DNA from: Halorussus salilacus
Lineage (GTDB): Archaea > Halobacteriota > Halobacteria > Halobacteriales > Haladaptataceae
Length of the DNA: 64,000 nt
Direction of reading: 5' to 3'
Assembly: GCF_024138125.1 (NCBI RefSeq)
Contig: NZ_CP099994.1
Coordinates: forward strand, 186,001-250,000
Position numbers and translations under genes: made by a program. A model generated the notes under the pieces. The model was not told the DNA's origin, did not search any database, and worked only from the letters and a program-made list of their open reading frames with translations. Within the stretch, counting starts at the first letter, position 1. Each line of letters opens with the position of its first letter. Shown here one piece after another: positions 14,688 through 22,769 of the stretch.

Positions 14688-15833
14688 TCACGCCTCGTAG
14701 CCCGCGTACTCCATCAGCTGTGCGAAGATGTCGGTGTCCATCACCGACTCGTAGACGATGCCTCCGAGCATCCCGCCGGGGTAGCTCCGGCCGTTCATGA
14801 CGTGGTTGACCTTGTGGCAGTGCATCAGGTAGATGCCGGGGTCGGCGTCGGCCGTGAACTCGATGGTGTGGCGCTCGGCGGGTGCGATGTTCGTGATGTC
14901 CTCGTCGTGACGGGCCGCCTCGGGGATGGTCCCGCCGTCCTTCTCGACGAGCTGGAACCGGTGGTTGTGGATGTGCATCGGGTGGGACATGTACCCGCCG
15001 TTGACGAGGTGGAGCCGGACGGTCTCGCCCTCCTTGACGATGATGGGCGACCCCTGCTCGGGGTGGAGCGTCCGGGGCGCGCTCTTGCCGTTGACCGTGA
15101 ACACGTCGGGCTGGCGCTCGCGGGGGTTGTAGTTTACGTCCTCGCCCGCCATCTGTCGGGGGAGCCGCGAGTCCCAGTCCTTGAACGTTAGGAAGTGCTC
15201 CTTGTCGGCCTCCTCGTAGTCCTTCGGGTCGACGCGGAAGATGCCGTACATCCCCATGTCGATGTGGCGCTGGGTCTGGAAGTGGCAGTGGTAGACGTGG
15301 GTTCCCGGGACGTTGGCTGGAATCTCGTAGGTGTGTTCCTCACCGGCGTCGACCGTGATGCCGGTCGTCGTCGGCACGCCGTCGTTCTCCCAGGTCTTGC
15401 TGGCGCCGTGGAAGTGGATGGTGTGTGCGCGCTGGCCCTCGGTGTTGTCGAGGGTGACCTCCATGTCCTCGCCCTCCGTGGTCCGGAGGATGGGACCGGG
15501 AACGCTGGGGTCGCGGTCGTCGGCCTGGAACGCCCACACCTGCGGGAACGCTATCGGTCCGCCCATCGACTCACCGGGGTGGACGTCGTGGCGCGCGGGT
15601 TGGGTCTTCATCGTCACCTGACCGCCCTGTTCGTCCACGTTCACGATCTCCGGCGGACTCGTGGTCGGCAGCGAGTCGTCGCTCTGCATCGCCTCCTGTC
15701 GCGTGGTCCGGGTCCGTTGGTCGCTGGCACTCGGGGCGGTGCACCCCGCCGTGGCGGCGAGCCCACCCGCGCCGGTCGCTTTCAGGAAGTCGCGTCGAGA
15801 CGGTCCGTTTCCGGGTGCGCCGATGTCGGTCAT
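14688..15833 (-). CDS. Two-domain multicopper oxidase, Tat lipoprotein
   Basis: 381 aa from the ATG at 15833. Tat signal SRRDFLKAT is followed by a lipobox ending at Cys31, so the enzyme is probably anchored outside the cell. Two cupredoxin domains are present. Copper motifs are HTIHFHG (137-143), HCH with His190 and Met193/195 in domain 1, HPMHIHNH (284-291), and HCHKVNHVM (338-346) in domain 2. The spacing fits the two-domain laccase group rather than NirK nitrite reductase. It would oxidise phenols or metals, or exchange electrons with the halocyanin encoded behind it. It is divergent from an HTH regulator gene. Confidence 0.9.
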   Translation of the reverse strand: MTDIGAPGNGPSRRDFLKATGAGGLAATAGCTAPSASDQRTRTTRQEAMQSDDSLPTTSPPEIVNVDEQGGQVTMKTQPARHDVHPGESMGGPIAFPQVWAFQADDRDPSVPGPILRTTEGEDMEVTLDNTEGQRAHTIHFHGASKTWENDGVPTTTGITVDAGEEHTYEIPANVPGTHVYHCHFQTQRHIDMGMYGIFRVDPKDYEEADKEHFLTFKDWDSRLPRQMAGEDVNYNPRERQPDVFTVNGKSAPRTLHPEQGSPIIVKEGETVRLHLVNGGYMSHPMHIHNHRFQLVEKDGGTIPEAARHDEDITNIAPAERHTIEFTADADPGIYLMHCHKVNHVMNGRSYPGGMLGGIVYESVMDTDIFAQLMEYAGYEA

Positions 15834-15923
15834 GATACAGTTGAAGATAGACATCCCGTATGTAAATCGGGGGACGCTGATTCCCGAGAACTGAAAATCG
15901 CGACCCCGAGTCGAACGAATTAT

Positions 15924-15940
15924 GTATCGGCTGGCGATAC
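15924..15940. promoter_or_regulatory. Inverted repeat upstream of the HTH gene
   Basis: GTATCG, 5 nt, CGATAC, lying between a TATA-like AATTATGTA (15918-15926) and the start codon at 15950. The position suits an operator for autoregulation, perhaps also acting on the divergent oxidase gene. Confidence 0.55.
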
Positions 15941-15949
15941 TCCCAGTAG

Positions 15950-16327
15950 ATGGTACGAGACCCGGCGGGAGCGCAGGATCAACCGAACCTGCAGGAGGTC
16001 CTCGACGCGCTCGACGACCCGGACTGCCGGGCCATCGTCAAACACCTCGACGAACCGATGACAGCCAGCGAACTCTCGGACACCGCCGACATCCCGCTCT
16101 CGACGGTCTATCGGAAGCTCGAACTCCTCAGCGAGGCGTCGCTGTTGCGGGAACTCACCGAGGTTCGGAGCGACGGCCACCACACCACCCGCTACGACCG
16201 GGACTTCGACGAGGTGACGCTAGCGATAACCGAGAACCGCGAGTTCGACGTCACCGTCGCGCGGCCCGCCCGGTCGGCCGAAGAACAGCTCGCGAACATG
16301 TGGTCGGAGGTGCGAAAACAGACATGA
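15950..16327 (+). CDS. Winged-helix (ArsR-like) transcriptional regulator
   Basis: 125 aa. A typical haloarchaeal wHTH: LDDPDCRAIVKHL, then MTASELSDTADIPLSTVYRKLELLSEA as the helix-turn-helix, then a beta wing. No metal-binding cysteines of classical ArsR are seen; the C-terminal 35 residues are acidic and helical. It overlaps the next membrane-protein gene by 4 nt, a common haloarchaeal pairing in which the membrane partner may act as a sensor (inference). It lies divergent to the multicopper oxidase with an inverted repeat in the spacer. Confidence 0.88.
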   Translation: MVRDPAGAQDQPNLQEVLDALDDPDCRAIVKHLDEPMTASELSDTADIPLSTVYRKLELLSEASLLRELTEVRSDGHHTTRYDRDFDEVTLAITENREFDVTVARPARSAEEQLANMWSEVRKQT

Positions 16328-16602
16328 CTCACGACGTTACCACCCTCGTCGTCGCCCTGAAGACAGTCACCCTCCTGCTCGGAGGGTTGATAACCTACTT
16401 CGCGTACAAGGCCTACCGCCAGACGGGATCTCCCGCGCTCCGAGCGCTCGCGCTCGGGTTCGCGTTCGTCACGCTCGGCGCGTTCCTCGCGGGCGTCGCC
16501 GACCAGGGGATCGGTCTCGACCGCTCGCTCGTGCTGGTCATCGAGAGCGGTCTGGCCGCGCTCGGGTTCGCGGTCATCACCTACTCGCTGTACGTGGACT
16601 GA
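16324..16602 (+). CDS. Small membrane protein paired with the HTH regulator
   Basis: 92 aa from the ATG at 16324, coupled to the regulator by an ATGA overlap. Three hydrophobic segments (VALKTVTLLLGGLITYFAY, ALALGFAFVTLGAFLAGVA, VLVIESGLAALGFAVITYSL) indicate three membrane helices. It belongs to a conserved haloarchaeal family found next to wHTH genes (DUF7521-like, recalled and not searched). A sensory or anti-regulator role is only a guess. Confidence 0.75.
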   Translation: MTHDVTTLVVALKTVTLLLGGLITYFAYKAYRQTGSPALRALALGFAFVTLGAFLAGVADQGIGLDRSLVLVIESGLAALGFAVITYSLYVD

Positions 16603-16866
16603 CTCGCTTCTCACGGTTCCTCCTCACACCGGCGCTCCGCTCGGCGACGACGGTCCCCGCGCGTCTCGTTCGGGCGAGAGCGTCACGTCTGGGCCTCGGT
16701 CCGGCCTCACACCGACTCAGGTCGTGATTGCGCCACGGTATTCGGGAATTCTTCCGTTGCCGTCTTTCGATTTCGACGCGTGAGCTCGGGAACGTCTTTC
16801 TATTCGGAGGCCTCGGCGAAAACACGCGGGCGGGACGTCTAGTTTTACCAATAACCACATACAACA

Positions 16867-16876
16867 TTATAAATAA
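16867..16876 (+). promoter_or_regulatory. TATA box of the binding-protein gene
   Basis: ATTATAAATA in a locally AT-rich stretch. A start about 25 nt downstream (near 16895) would leave the ATG at 16887 outside the message, which favours the ATG at 16914. The preceding 260 bases hold no gene that can be supported. Confidence 0.6.
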
Positions 16877-16913
16877 TTAGATACATATGCGACTCCGTTG
16901 TCTCTCCGTTGGG

Positions 16914-18764
16914 ATGTCAGAGAAATCCAACATGTCTCGCCGTCGCTTCCTCGAAGCGACTGGCGGGGCGGCATCGGCTGTAGCGCTCACGGGTACCGCG
17001 GTCGGTCAGGACACCACCACCGAAAGCGGTCAGGATACCACCACCGAAGGGGGACAGGACACCACCCAAGAGGGGGGTGGGGACGGAGACAGCGAGCTCA
17101 ACCTCATCAACTCGACGATGACCACGCTCGACCCCATCGAGGCGACCGACACCGCCTCCGGGACGGTCATCCAACAGGTGTTCGACGCCCTGATGAACTA
17201 TCCGGACGGGGCCATCGAGGTCGAGACCCAGCTCGCAGACGACTACGAGGTGTCCGACGACTTCACGCAGTACACCTTCCAGCTCAAGGAGGGCGCGACG
17301 TACCACAACGGCGAGGAGGTCACCGCGCAGGACTTCGTGTACGCGTGGGAACGACTCGCGGCCTCAGAGAACTCCAGTCGCGCGTACTTCGTGCTCGACT
17401 CCATCGGTATCGCCCACGAGACGACCACCGAGACCACCGAGGAGGGCGAAGAAGAGGAGTCCTACGAGCCCGGGACCCTCGCGGTCGAGGCCAGCGACGA
17501 TTACACCCTCGAAATGGAACTCGAAGAGCCGTTCCACGCCACGCTCCCGATGCTGGCGTACACGTCGTTCGCCGCGGTTCCGGAGGGACTCGTCGACGAC
17601 ATCGAGGGCTACGACGGGGAGATGTCTCAGGACGAGTTCGCCAGCGAGAGCCCGGTCGGGGCCGGACCGTTCGAGTTCGAGAACTGGGCGACCAACGACG
17701 AGGCGTCGGTCACGCGCTTCGACGACTACCACGGTAGCGTGGCGAACGTCCAGCGGGTCCACTGGAACATCGTCGAGGACGCCAACGCCCGGTGGACGTA
17801 CGTGACCAACCAGAACGCCGACGTCTTCCAGATTCCGACCCAGTTCTACGACCCGAACCTTCTCAGCGTCGAGAACACCGACGACCAGGGTCGGGAGACC
17901 GGCACCTACGGTCCGGTCGAGCGCGCGAACGACGAGACGCTCAACTATCAGGGCGTCCCGACCATCAACGCCTTCTACATCGGCTTCAACACCGACACGG
18001 TCGAGAAACCGGCGCGGCAGGCCGCGGCGTACGCGATGAACCAGCAGGACGTTCTCGACCAAATTTTCAAGGGCCGGGGAGAACCGTCCTATCACTTCAC
18101 GCCGCCGACCATCTACCCCGGGGGCCCGGAGGAGTACCAGAGCCACGCCGAGGAGAACTACCCCTACGGCTACAACGAGACCCAGCTCGACCAGGCCCGG
18201 CAGGTCATGGAGGAGGCCGGATACGGCCAGAACGAGCGCTACTCGTTCACCATGACGGTCTACGAGTCCTCGGACACCTGGGAGGACGTCGCCGTCCTCC
18301 TGCGCGACCAGCTCGCGAGCGCCCACATCGACATGGCGGTCGAGAGCGCGCCGTTCTCGACCCTGCTGGAACGCGGTCGCAACGGTAATCTCGGAGCCTA
18401 CTCGCTCGGATGGGTCATGGACTGGCCCGCACCCGACAACTTCCTCCAGTTGCTCAATCCGCCCCAGACCGACACGTCCCAGGCGGCGCCCATCTCCTAC
18501 TTCAACTGGAGCGACACCGACGCGGCCAGCTCCGCCGAGGAGGCGTGGGCGACCATCGAGGAGAACCGCGCGCCGACCGACGAGGACGAGCAGGCCCGCG
18601 GCGAGGCCTACGTCCAGATGGAGGAGGCCAACTGGGAGGACATCGCGCTCCTGCCGACCTACCACGAACTCGACCAGCGGTTCAGCTACGAGTCGGTCGA
18701 CATCTCCGCGTTCGGTGCGGCCGGGACGAGTCGACAGATGTACAACGAAGTCAGTCTGAACTGA
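16914..18764 (+). CDS. ABC transporter substrate-binding protein, peptide type (family 5)
   Basis: 616 aa from the ATG at 16914, which fits the TATA box; an ATG at 16887 is the longer option. Tat signal (MSRRRFLEATGG) without a lipobox Cys, then a Thr/Gly/Asp linker of three QDTT repeats. The body has DppA/OppA family features: LDPIEATDTASGTVIQQVFD near the start, YTFQLKEGATYHNGEEVTAQDFVYAWE, and the SYFNWSDTDA region. It should capture oligopeptides or similar solutes outside the cell. No permease or ATPase gene lies beside it, so it is an orphan in this window. Confidence 0.9.
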   Translation: MSEKSNMSRRRFLEATGGAASAVALTGTAVGQDTTTESGQDTTTEGGQDTTQEGGGDGDSELNLINSTMTTLDPIEATDTASGTVIQQVFDALMNYPDGAIEVETQLADDYEVSDDFTQYTFQLKEGATYHNGEEVTAQDFVYAWERLAASENSSRAYFVLDSIGIAHETTTETTEEGEEEESYEPGTLAVEASDDYTLEMELEEPFHATLPMLAYTSFAAVPEGLVDDIEGYDGEMSQDEFASESPVGAGPFEFENWATNDEASVTRFDDYHGSVANVQRVHWNIVEDANARWTYVTNQNADVFQIPTQFYDPNLLSVENTDDQGRETGTYGPVERANDETLNYQGVPTINAFYIGFNTDTVEKPARQAAAYAMNQQDVLDQIFKGRGEPSYHFTPPTIYPGGPEEYQSHAEENYPYGYNETQLDQARQVMEEAGYGQNERYSFTMTVYESSDTWEDVAVLLRDQLASAHIDMAVESAPFSTLLERGRNGNLGAYSLGWVMDWPAPDNFLQLLNPPQTDTSQAAPISYFNWSDTDAASSAEEAWATIEENRAPTDEDEQARGEAYVQMEEANWEDIALLPTYHELDQRFSYESVDISAFGAAGTSRQMYNEVSLN

Positions 18765-19010
18765 CCCGAGCTATCGCTCGCTCCTTTTTCGTGGGAACGA
18801 CCCGAACGACGGACCTGTAGCGGTCGAAGACGGGTCACGGGGACCGAGTCCCCGAGGTTCGACAATGGTGTTGGGACCGGTGTCAGAGGCACACGCTGGT
18901 TCCGCACCAGCGTTCCCACTTGAGACCCGGGGTCCTTCATCCCATCTTCCGAGGGGGTCGCTCACGCGTTGTGAGCAGACACAAAAGCCTATCGCACACT
19001 TAAATATGTG

Positions 19011-19034
19011 CTTACATGTAATTTCTTATGTAAG
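19011..19034. promoter_or_regulatory. Inverted-repeat operator upstream of the FilR1-type regulator
   Basis: CTTACAT, 10 nt, ATGTAAG, located 5 nt after a TATA-like CTTAAATA (18999-19006) and 18 nt before the chosen start. The position over the expected transcription start suggests autorepression. Confidence 0.6.
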
Positions 19035-19052
19035 CGGTGTGTGCGTTCTCCC

Positions 19053-19970
19053 ATGTCCCCCGATTCCGCCGCGATGCAGAAGTGTCTCCGGAACCGAAGC
19101 CACTTCCTGCGTCGACTGCGCCGCCCCCACGAGAAGTGCGAACTGGCCCGCGAACTCCGGGAGTCGCGGTCCACCATCGACCGCGCGGTCCGGGAACTCG
19201 AGTCTGCCGGGTTCGTCGACCGGACCGAGGACGGCTACCGGACGACGCTCGCGGGGAAACTCGCGCTCGAAGACCGCGAGCGCCACGCCGCTCGTCTCGA
19301 CGGAATCGCCCGATTCCGGGAGGCGCTCGCCGGGCTCGCGCCCGACGCGCCGCTCGACGCCGCCCTCTTCGAGGACGCCGAGGTGTCGCTACCCGAGTCG
19401 TACTCCCCCCACGAACCCGTCGAGACGCTGGCGTCGTTCCTCGCGGAGGCGTCTCACGTCCGGCTGTTCGCGTCGGCCGTCGTCTCGCGCTACGTCGACC
19501 TCTACCGCGAGCGCGTCGAGGCGGGGATGACCGCCGACCTCGTCTTCGCCGAGGAGGTGTTCGAGTGGTTGCTGGCCCGTCGCAAGGAGGACGTGTCGGC
19601 GCTGCTCGGAACGTCCGGGGTCTCGGTCTCGCGAACGCCGCTCGACCGGTCGTTCAGCCTCGTGCTGATCGACCGCGCCGACCGCGGTGAGTGCGCCGAC
19701 CCCGCCGACTCCGCCGACTCCGCCGCCCGAGGTACTCGCACGACTTCGGCCGCCGACGCCGGGTCGGTCGACCCGGCGTCGGCGGCCGACCGCTCGGACC
19801 GAGCGGTCGGGGTGATGCTCTACGACGACGGCTCCATCCTCGGGTTCGTCCGGACCGACTCCCGCGAGGCGGTCGCGTGGGCCGACGACCTGTTCGAGCG
19901 CGTCGCGTCGGAGGCCGCGCGCGTCGGGCGTTCGCCCGACGCGCGCGACGGCGGAGTCGCCGAATCTTGA
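19053..19970 (+). CDS. Haloarchaeal HTH regulator with FilR1-type effector domain
   Basis: 305 aa from the ATG at 19053; ATGs upstream lie before the likely transcription start. An N-terminal winged helix (residues 8-80, CELARELRESRSTIDRAVRELE) is followed by an effector domain like the FilR1/DUF1724 type. The linker TTSAADAGSVDPASAADRSD interrupts that domain and is encoded by two adjacent inverted repeats (19746-19789 and 19786-19810). The last codons carry a third (19916-19947). The ligand is unknown. The 288 bp upstream contain the promoter and operator described separately. Confidence 0.85.
   Translation: MSPDSAAMQKCLRNRSHFLRRLRRPHEKCELARELRESRSTIDRAVRELESAGFVDRTEDGYRTTLAGKLALEDRERHAARLDGIARFREALAGLAPDAPLDAALFEDAEVSLPESYSPHEPVETLASFLAEASHVRLFASAVVSRYVDLYRERVEAGMTADLVFAEEVFEWLLARRKEDVSALLGTSGVSVSRTPLDRSFSLVLIDRADRGECADPADSADSAARGTRTTSAADAGSVDPASAADRSDRAVGVMLYDDGSILGFVRTDSREAVAWADDLFERVASEAARVGRSPDARDGGVAES
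19746..19810. repeat. Two overlapping perfect inverted repeats in the regulator gene
   Basis: 19746-19766 with 19769-19789 (21-bp arms, 2-nt loop), and 19786-19797 with 19799-19810 (12-bp arms, 1-nt loop). Both lie in a linker of biased composition. Confidence 0.9.
19916..19947. repeat. Perfect inverted repeat near the end of the regulator gene
   Basis: Arms 19916-19930 and 19933-19947 (15 bp) separated by TT, in the codons for the C-terminal tail. Confidence 0.88.
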
Positions 19971-20038
19971 TTCCCTTCCAAATCCCGAGTCCCGTGCCGA
20001 TTTCCCTTCGCCGAAGTCCGAGTCCCCGCGCCGACTTC

Positions 20039-21790
20039 CTATCCGCCTCCGTCGACCTCCTCCATCGCGACCTCGCCCGCCGGAACCCGGTAGCGCCGCA
20101 GGAGCCGCTTGGGCACGTCGGCCGAATCGACGCTCCTGTCGACCGCGTACGCCGAGTAGACGAGCTCCTCGCGGTTCACCTCCACGACCGCGTAGCCCCA
20201 GTTGCTGCTGTCGAACCACTCGACGTGGGGGTTCTCTATCCGTAGCGCGCCCGCGACCGCGTCGCTCTCGGGGAGCTGTCCCGTCGCGACGAGGTTGTCG
20301 CTGGAGACCGCCGGGGCCATGAACTCGACGCCCACGCGCTCGCGCTCGCTCTCGGACGCGAGCGCCTGCGGGGACACCGCGAAGTCGGCCAGCAGGTACG
20401 CCGCCAGATAGCTGTGCATGTCGCCGGTCAGCGTGACGAGGTTCTCGACGCCCGCCTCCGAAAGCGCCGACAGGAGCCGCCCGCGCTCGGTCCGGTAGCC
20501 GTCCCATGCGTCGGCGTTGACCGCCACGCTGCCGTCGTCGAGGAACCGGAACGCCGACGCCAGCACCTCGTTGCCCCACAGCGTCCACCGGGCCGACGAG
20601 TCGGTCGTCCCGTCGAGGAACCACCGGCGCTGGTCGTCGCCGAGCATCGTCCGGCCGGGGTCCTCGGCGGCCTCCTCGGCGGGGACCGCGGGGCCGTCCT
20701 CGCCCGCGCTGGGCGGCTCCGACCGGTAGAGGCGCTCGTCGGTCACGAACAGCTCCGCGAGGTCGCCAAACCGGAACGACCGGTAGAGCCGGAACGCGTC
20801 GTGGAGGTCGTCGGCCGGGAGTTCCCGGCCGTCGGCTCGGTCGTCTCGGTCGCTCCCCTCGGGCTCGTACTCGACCCGAACTGGGACGTGTTCGGTGTAC
20901 GCCCGGATGGCGTCGACGTACAGCTGGCGCATGAACTCGGGGTCTTCACCGCGCGGGTGGGTCCCCGACTGGGGCGCGTCGGTCTCGTAGTTCCACCACC
21001 GGTCGTTGACGATCTCGTGGTCGTCCCATGTGTGAATGAGGGTGTGGGCCTCCAGCGCGCGCTGGAGGCTCCGGTCGCTGCGGTAGGTCCGGTAGAGGTG
21101 CCGATAGTCGGCGAGTTCGTGGGCGAGCCGGTTCCCGCTGGGCAGTTCGATGGCGCGGTCGCCCGGCCCGTCGCCGCCGTACGAGTAGATGAAGTCCCCG
21201 AGGTGGACGAGGAAGTCGACGTCCTCCTCGGCGATTCGCGCGAACGCGCCGAAGAAGCCGTCGAGGTAGTCGTTACAGCTCGCGACCGCGAACCGGACCG
21301 ACTCGGGGCTGGCGTCGGCTCCGGGCAGGGTCCGACACCGCCCGACCCTGCTGGCGTCGCCGTCGTAGACGAACCGATAGCGGTACCGAGTGTCGGCGTC
21401 CAGTTCCCCGTCGAGGTCGACGGTCGCGGTGAAGTCGCGGTCGGGACCGAACCGCTCGGGCGGGACGGTCCCCCGGTAGACCACGTCGGCGAACTCGGGG
21501 TCGGTCGCCACCTCGACGCCGAGCGGCGTGGCCCCGTCGCGGGCGTCGGGGTCCACGCGGGTCCACAGCAGCACCCCGCTCGGGGTCGGCCCGCCGCTGG
21601 CGACCGACTGCGGGAAGACCGACGACGGCTGGCGCTCGACCTCGAAAATTCCCTCGCGCCCGTCGCCGACGGCTTCGGGGTCGATTCGCGCGGCGGCCGC
21701 GCCGTCGTCGGCGAGCGCCGACAGGGTCCCCCCGAGCGTGAGCGCGCTGGCGGCGGCCAGAACGTCGCGGCGTGTCGAGTGGTCGGGCAC
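20039..21790 (-). CDS. phoD: PhoD-like alkaline phosphatase/phosphodiesterase
   Basis: 583 aa from the GTG at 21790, giving MPDHSTRRDVLAAASA; a TTG at 21817 is the longer choice. A Tat signal (STRRDVLAA) sends the folded metalloenzyme outside. The N-terminal Ig-like PhoD domain (SVFPQSVASGGPTPSGVLLWTR) precedes the catalytic domain with metal motifs ASCNDY, HLGDFIY, TWDDHE and TGDMHS. The family hydrolyses phosphomonoesters or diesters with Ca and Fe, usually for phosphate scavenging. No Pho-box type element is evident upstream. Confidence 0.92.
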   Translation of the reverse strand: MPDHSTRRDVLAAASALTLGGTLSALADDGAAAARIDPEAVGDGREGIFEVERQPSSVFPQSVASGGPTPSGVLLWTRVDPDARDGATPLGVEVATDPEFADVVYRGTVPPERFGPDRDFTATVDLDGELDADTRYRYRFVYDGDASRVGRCRTLPGADASPESVRFAVASCNDYLDGFFGAFARIAEEDVDFLVHLGDFIYSYGGDGPGDRAIELPSGNRLAHELADYRHLYRTYRSDRSLQRALEAHTLIHTWDDHEIVNDRWWNYETDAPQSGTHPRGEDPEFMRQLYVDAIRAYTEHVPVRVEYEPEGSDRDDRADGRELPADDLHDAFRLYRSFRFGDLAELFVTDERLYRSEPPSAGEDGPAVPAEEAAEDPGRTMLGDDQRRWFLDGTTDSSARWTLWGNEVLASAFRFLDDGSVAVNADAWDGYRTERGRLLSALSEAGVENLVTLTGDMHSYLAAYLLADFAVSPQALASESERERVGVEFMAPAVSSDNLVATGQLPESDAVAGALRIENPHVEWFDSSNWGYAVVEVNREELVYSAYAVDRSVDSADVPKRLLRRYRVPAGEVAMEEVDGGG

Positions 21791-21986
21791 GCGTTCGGTG
21801 ACGCCGCCGACGCCCAAATAGGTGCGGGATTGATAGGATAATTGATATCTACTGCCAGCGACGAATCGCTGGTAGCGGTCGGTTACGGGGGCGTCGCCGG
21901 GTTCGCCGACCGGCCCGAGCGCAGAATGAACAGAATACTAGACGGAAACGTTTTATTCGTATGGCTCCACACATCACGTCCAACAC

Positions 21987-22433
21987 ATGAAACGCGCGCT
22001 CGCAGTCGTCGACGCCGAGGAGTCCACCAAAGCGCTCGTCCGAGAGGCGGGCGAACTCGCCGCGGCCGTCGATGCCGAACTCGTGCTGTTGCACGTCACG
22101 ACCGACGATGAGTACAACGACAGGCGACAGGCGATGGCCGAAATCCCCGACAGCAACGTCACCTACTCCGCCCAGCAGGCCCGCGACGGTGCCCGCCAGT
22201 TCGCGGCCGACATCGGACACGAGATGCTGAGCGACGTCGATGTCTCCTTCGAGGCGGTCGGTACGCTCGGCGACGAGCAGGACCAGATTCTCCGAACGGC
22301 CGACGACCGTGACTGCGACCACCTGTTCATCGCGGGCGAGAAGCGCTCGCCCGCGGGCAAGGCCATCTTCGGCGACCTCACCCAGTCGATAATCCTCAAC
22401 TTCGACGGGCCGGTCACCGTCGTCACGGAGTAG
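21987..22433 (+). CDS. Universal stress protein, UspA family
   Basis: 148 aa, a single USP domain. N-terminal KRALAVVDAEESTKALV strand-helix, LVLLHVT strand, and the C-terminal nucleotide-loop region GEKRSPAGKAIFGDLTQSIIL. The loop matches the ATP-binding type G-2x-G-9x-G(S/T) only loosely, so ATP binding is uncertain. A TATA-like GTTTTATTC lies about 35 nt before the ATG, giving a nearly leaderless message, normal for haloarchaea. It is a stand-alone gene between PhoD (divergent) and a repeat element. Confidence 0.9.
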   Translation: MKRALAVVDAEESTKALVREAGELAAAVDAELVLLHVTTDDEYNDRRQAMAEIPDSNVTYSAQQARDGARQFAADIGHEMLSDVDVSFEAVGTLGDEQDQILRTADDRDCDHLFIAGEKRSPAGKAIFGDLTQSIILNFDGPVTVVTE

Positions 22434-22529
22434 GGCTTTCGTCGTGGTTTGGTAGACGGTGCTTTTCGGGAGCGGTCTTTTCGAGATGTCCGTTAGGAGC
22501 CAGTGGTCCAGACAGCAGAACGAACGTCT

Positions 22530-22662
22530 CGAAAGCCCCCGCCCGCTCGCGGTCGCTCAGCGACATATCGCCGCAAACCGCGCGGCGATAGGGGTCGCTG
22601 AGGCGACCACGGGCCTGCGGCCCGCGAGCGGACGGCCCCTTTCATTCCCACCCACGGTGGAC
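22530..22662. repeat. Dispersed hairpin repeat element, copy 1
   Basis: Shares a 5' box (GAAAGCCCCCGCCCGCTCGC) and a 3' box (GGCCCCTTTCA, then TCCCACCC, then CGGTGGAC) with the copy at 32087-32233. Between them the sequence differs, but both fold: here CTCAGCGAC (22556-22564) pairs with 22594-22602, and TATCGCCGC (22566-22574) with 22582-22590. CCGCTCGCGG also pairs with CCGCGAGCGG after the hairpin. The 336-bp gap around it holds no supported gene. Confidence 0.8.
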
Positions 22663-22769
22663 TGTTCCACCGGCTGATTCCCGATGGACGACCCACCGAG
22701 CGCCACTAGTCAGTGGGCCGCCCACGAGGCGGGCCAACGATTTTCCCGGTCGCGGTCCAAATCGGTTCT

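Noticed and set aside
14688-15833. Copper nitrite reductase (NirK)
   Set aside because: The protein has two domains like NirK, but the HCH-type motifs and their spacing are those of two-domain laccases, and the typical NirK HCAPPGM motif is absent.
16887-16913. ATG at 16887 as the start of the binding protein
   Set aside because: It lies about 11-20 nt after the TATA box, upstream of the expected transcript start; the Tat signal fits better from 16914.
22459-22696. Short frames over the repeat element copy 1
   Set aside because: They change with the variable hairpin and differ between copies; the DNA or RNA structure, not the protein, is conserved.
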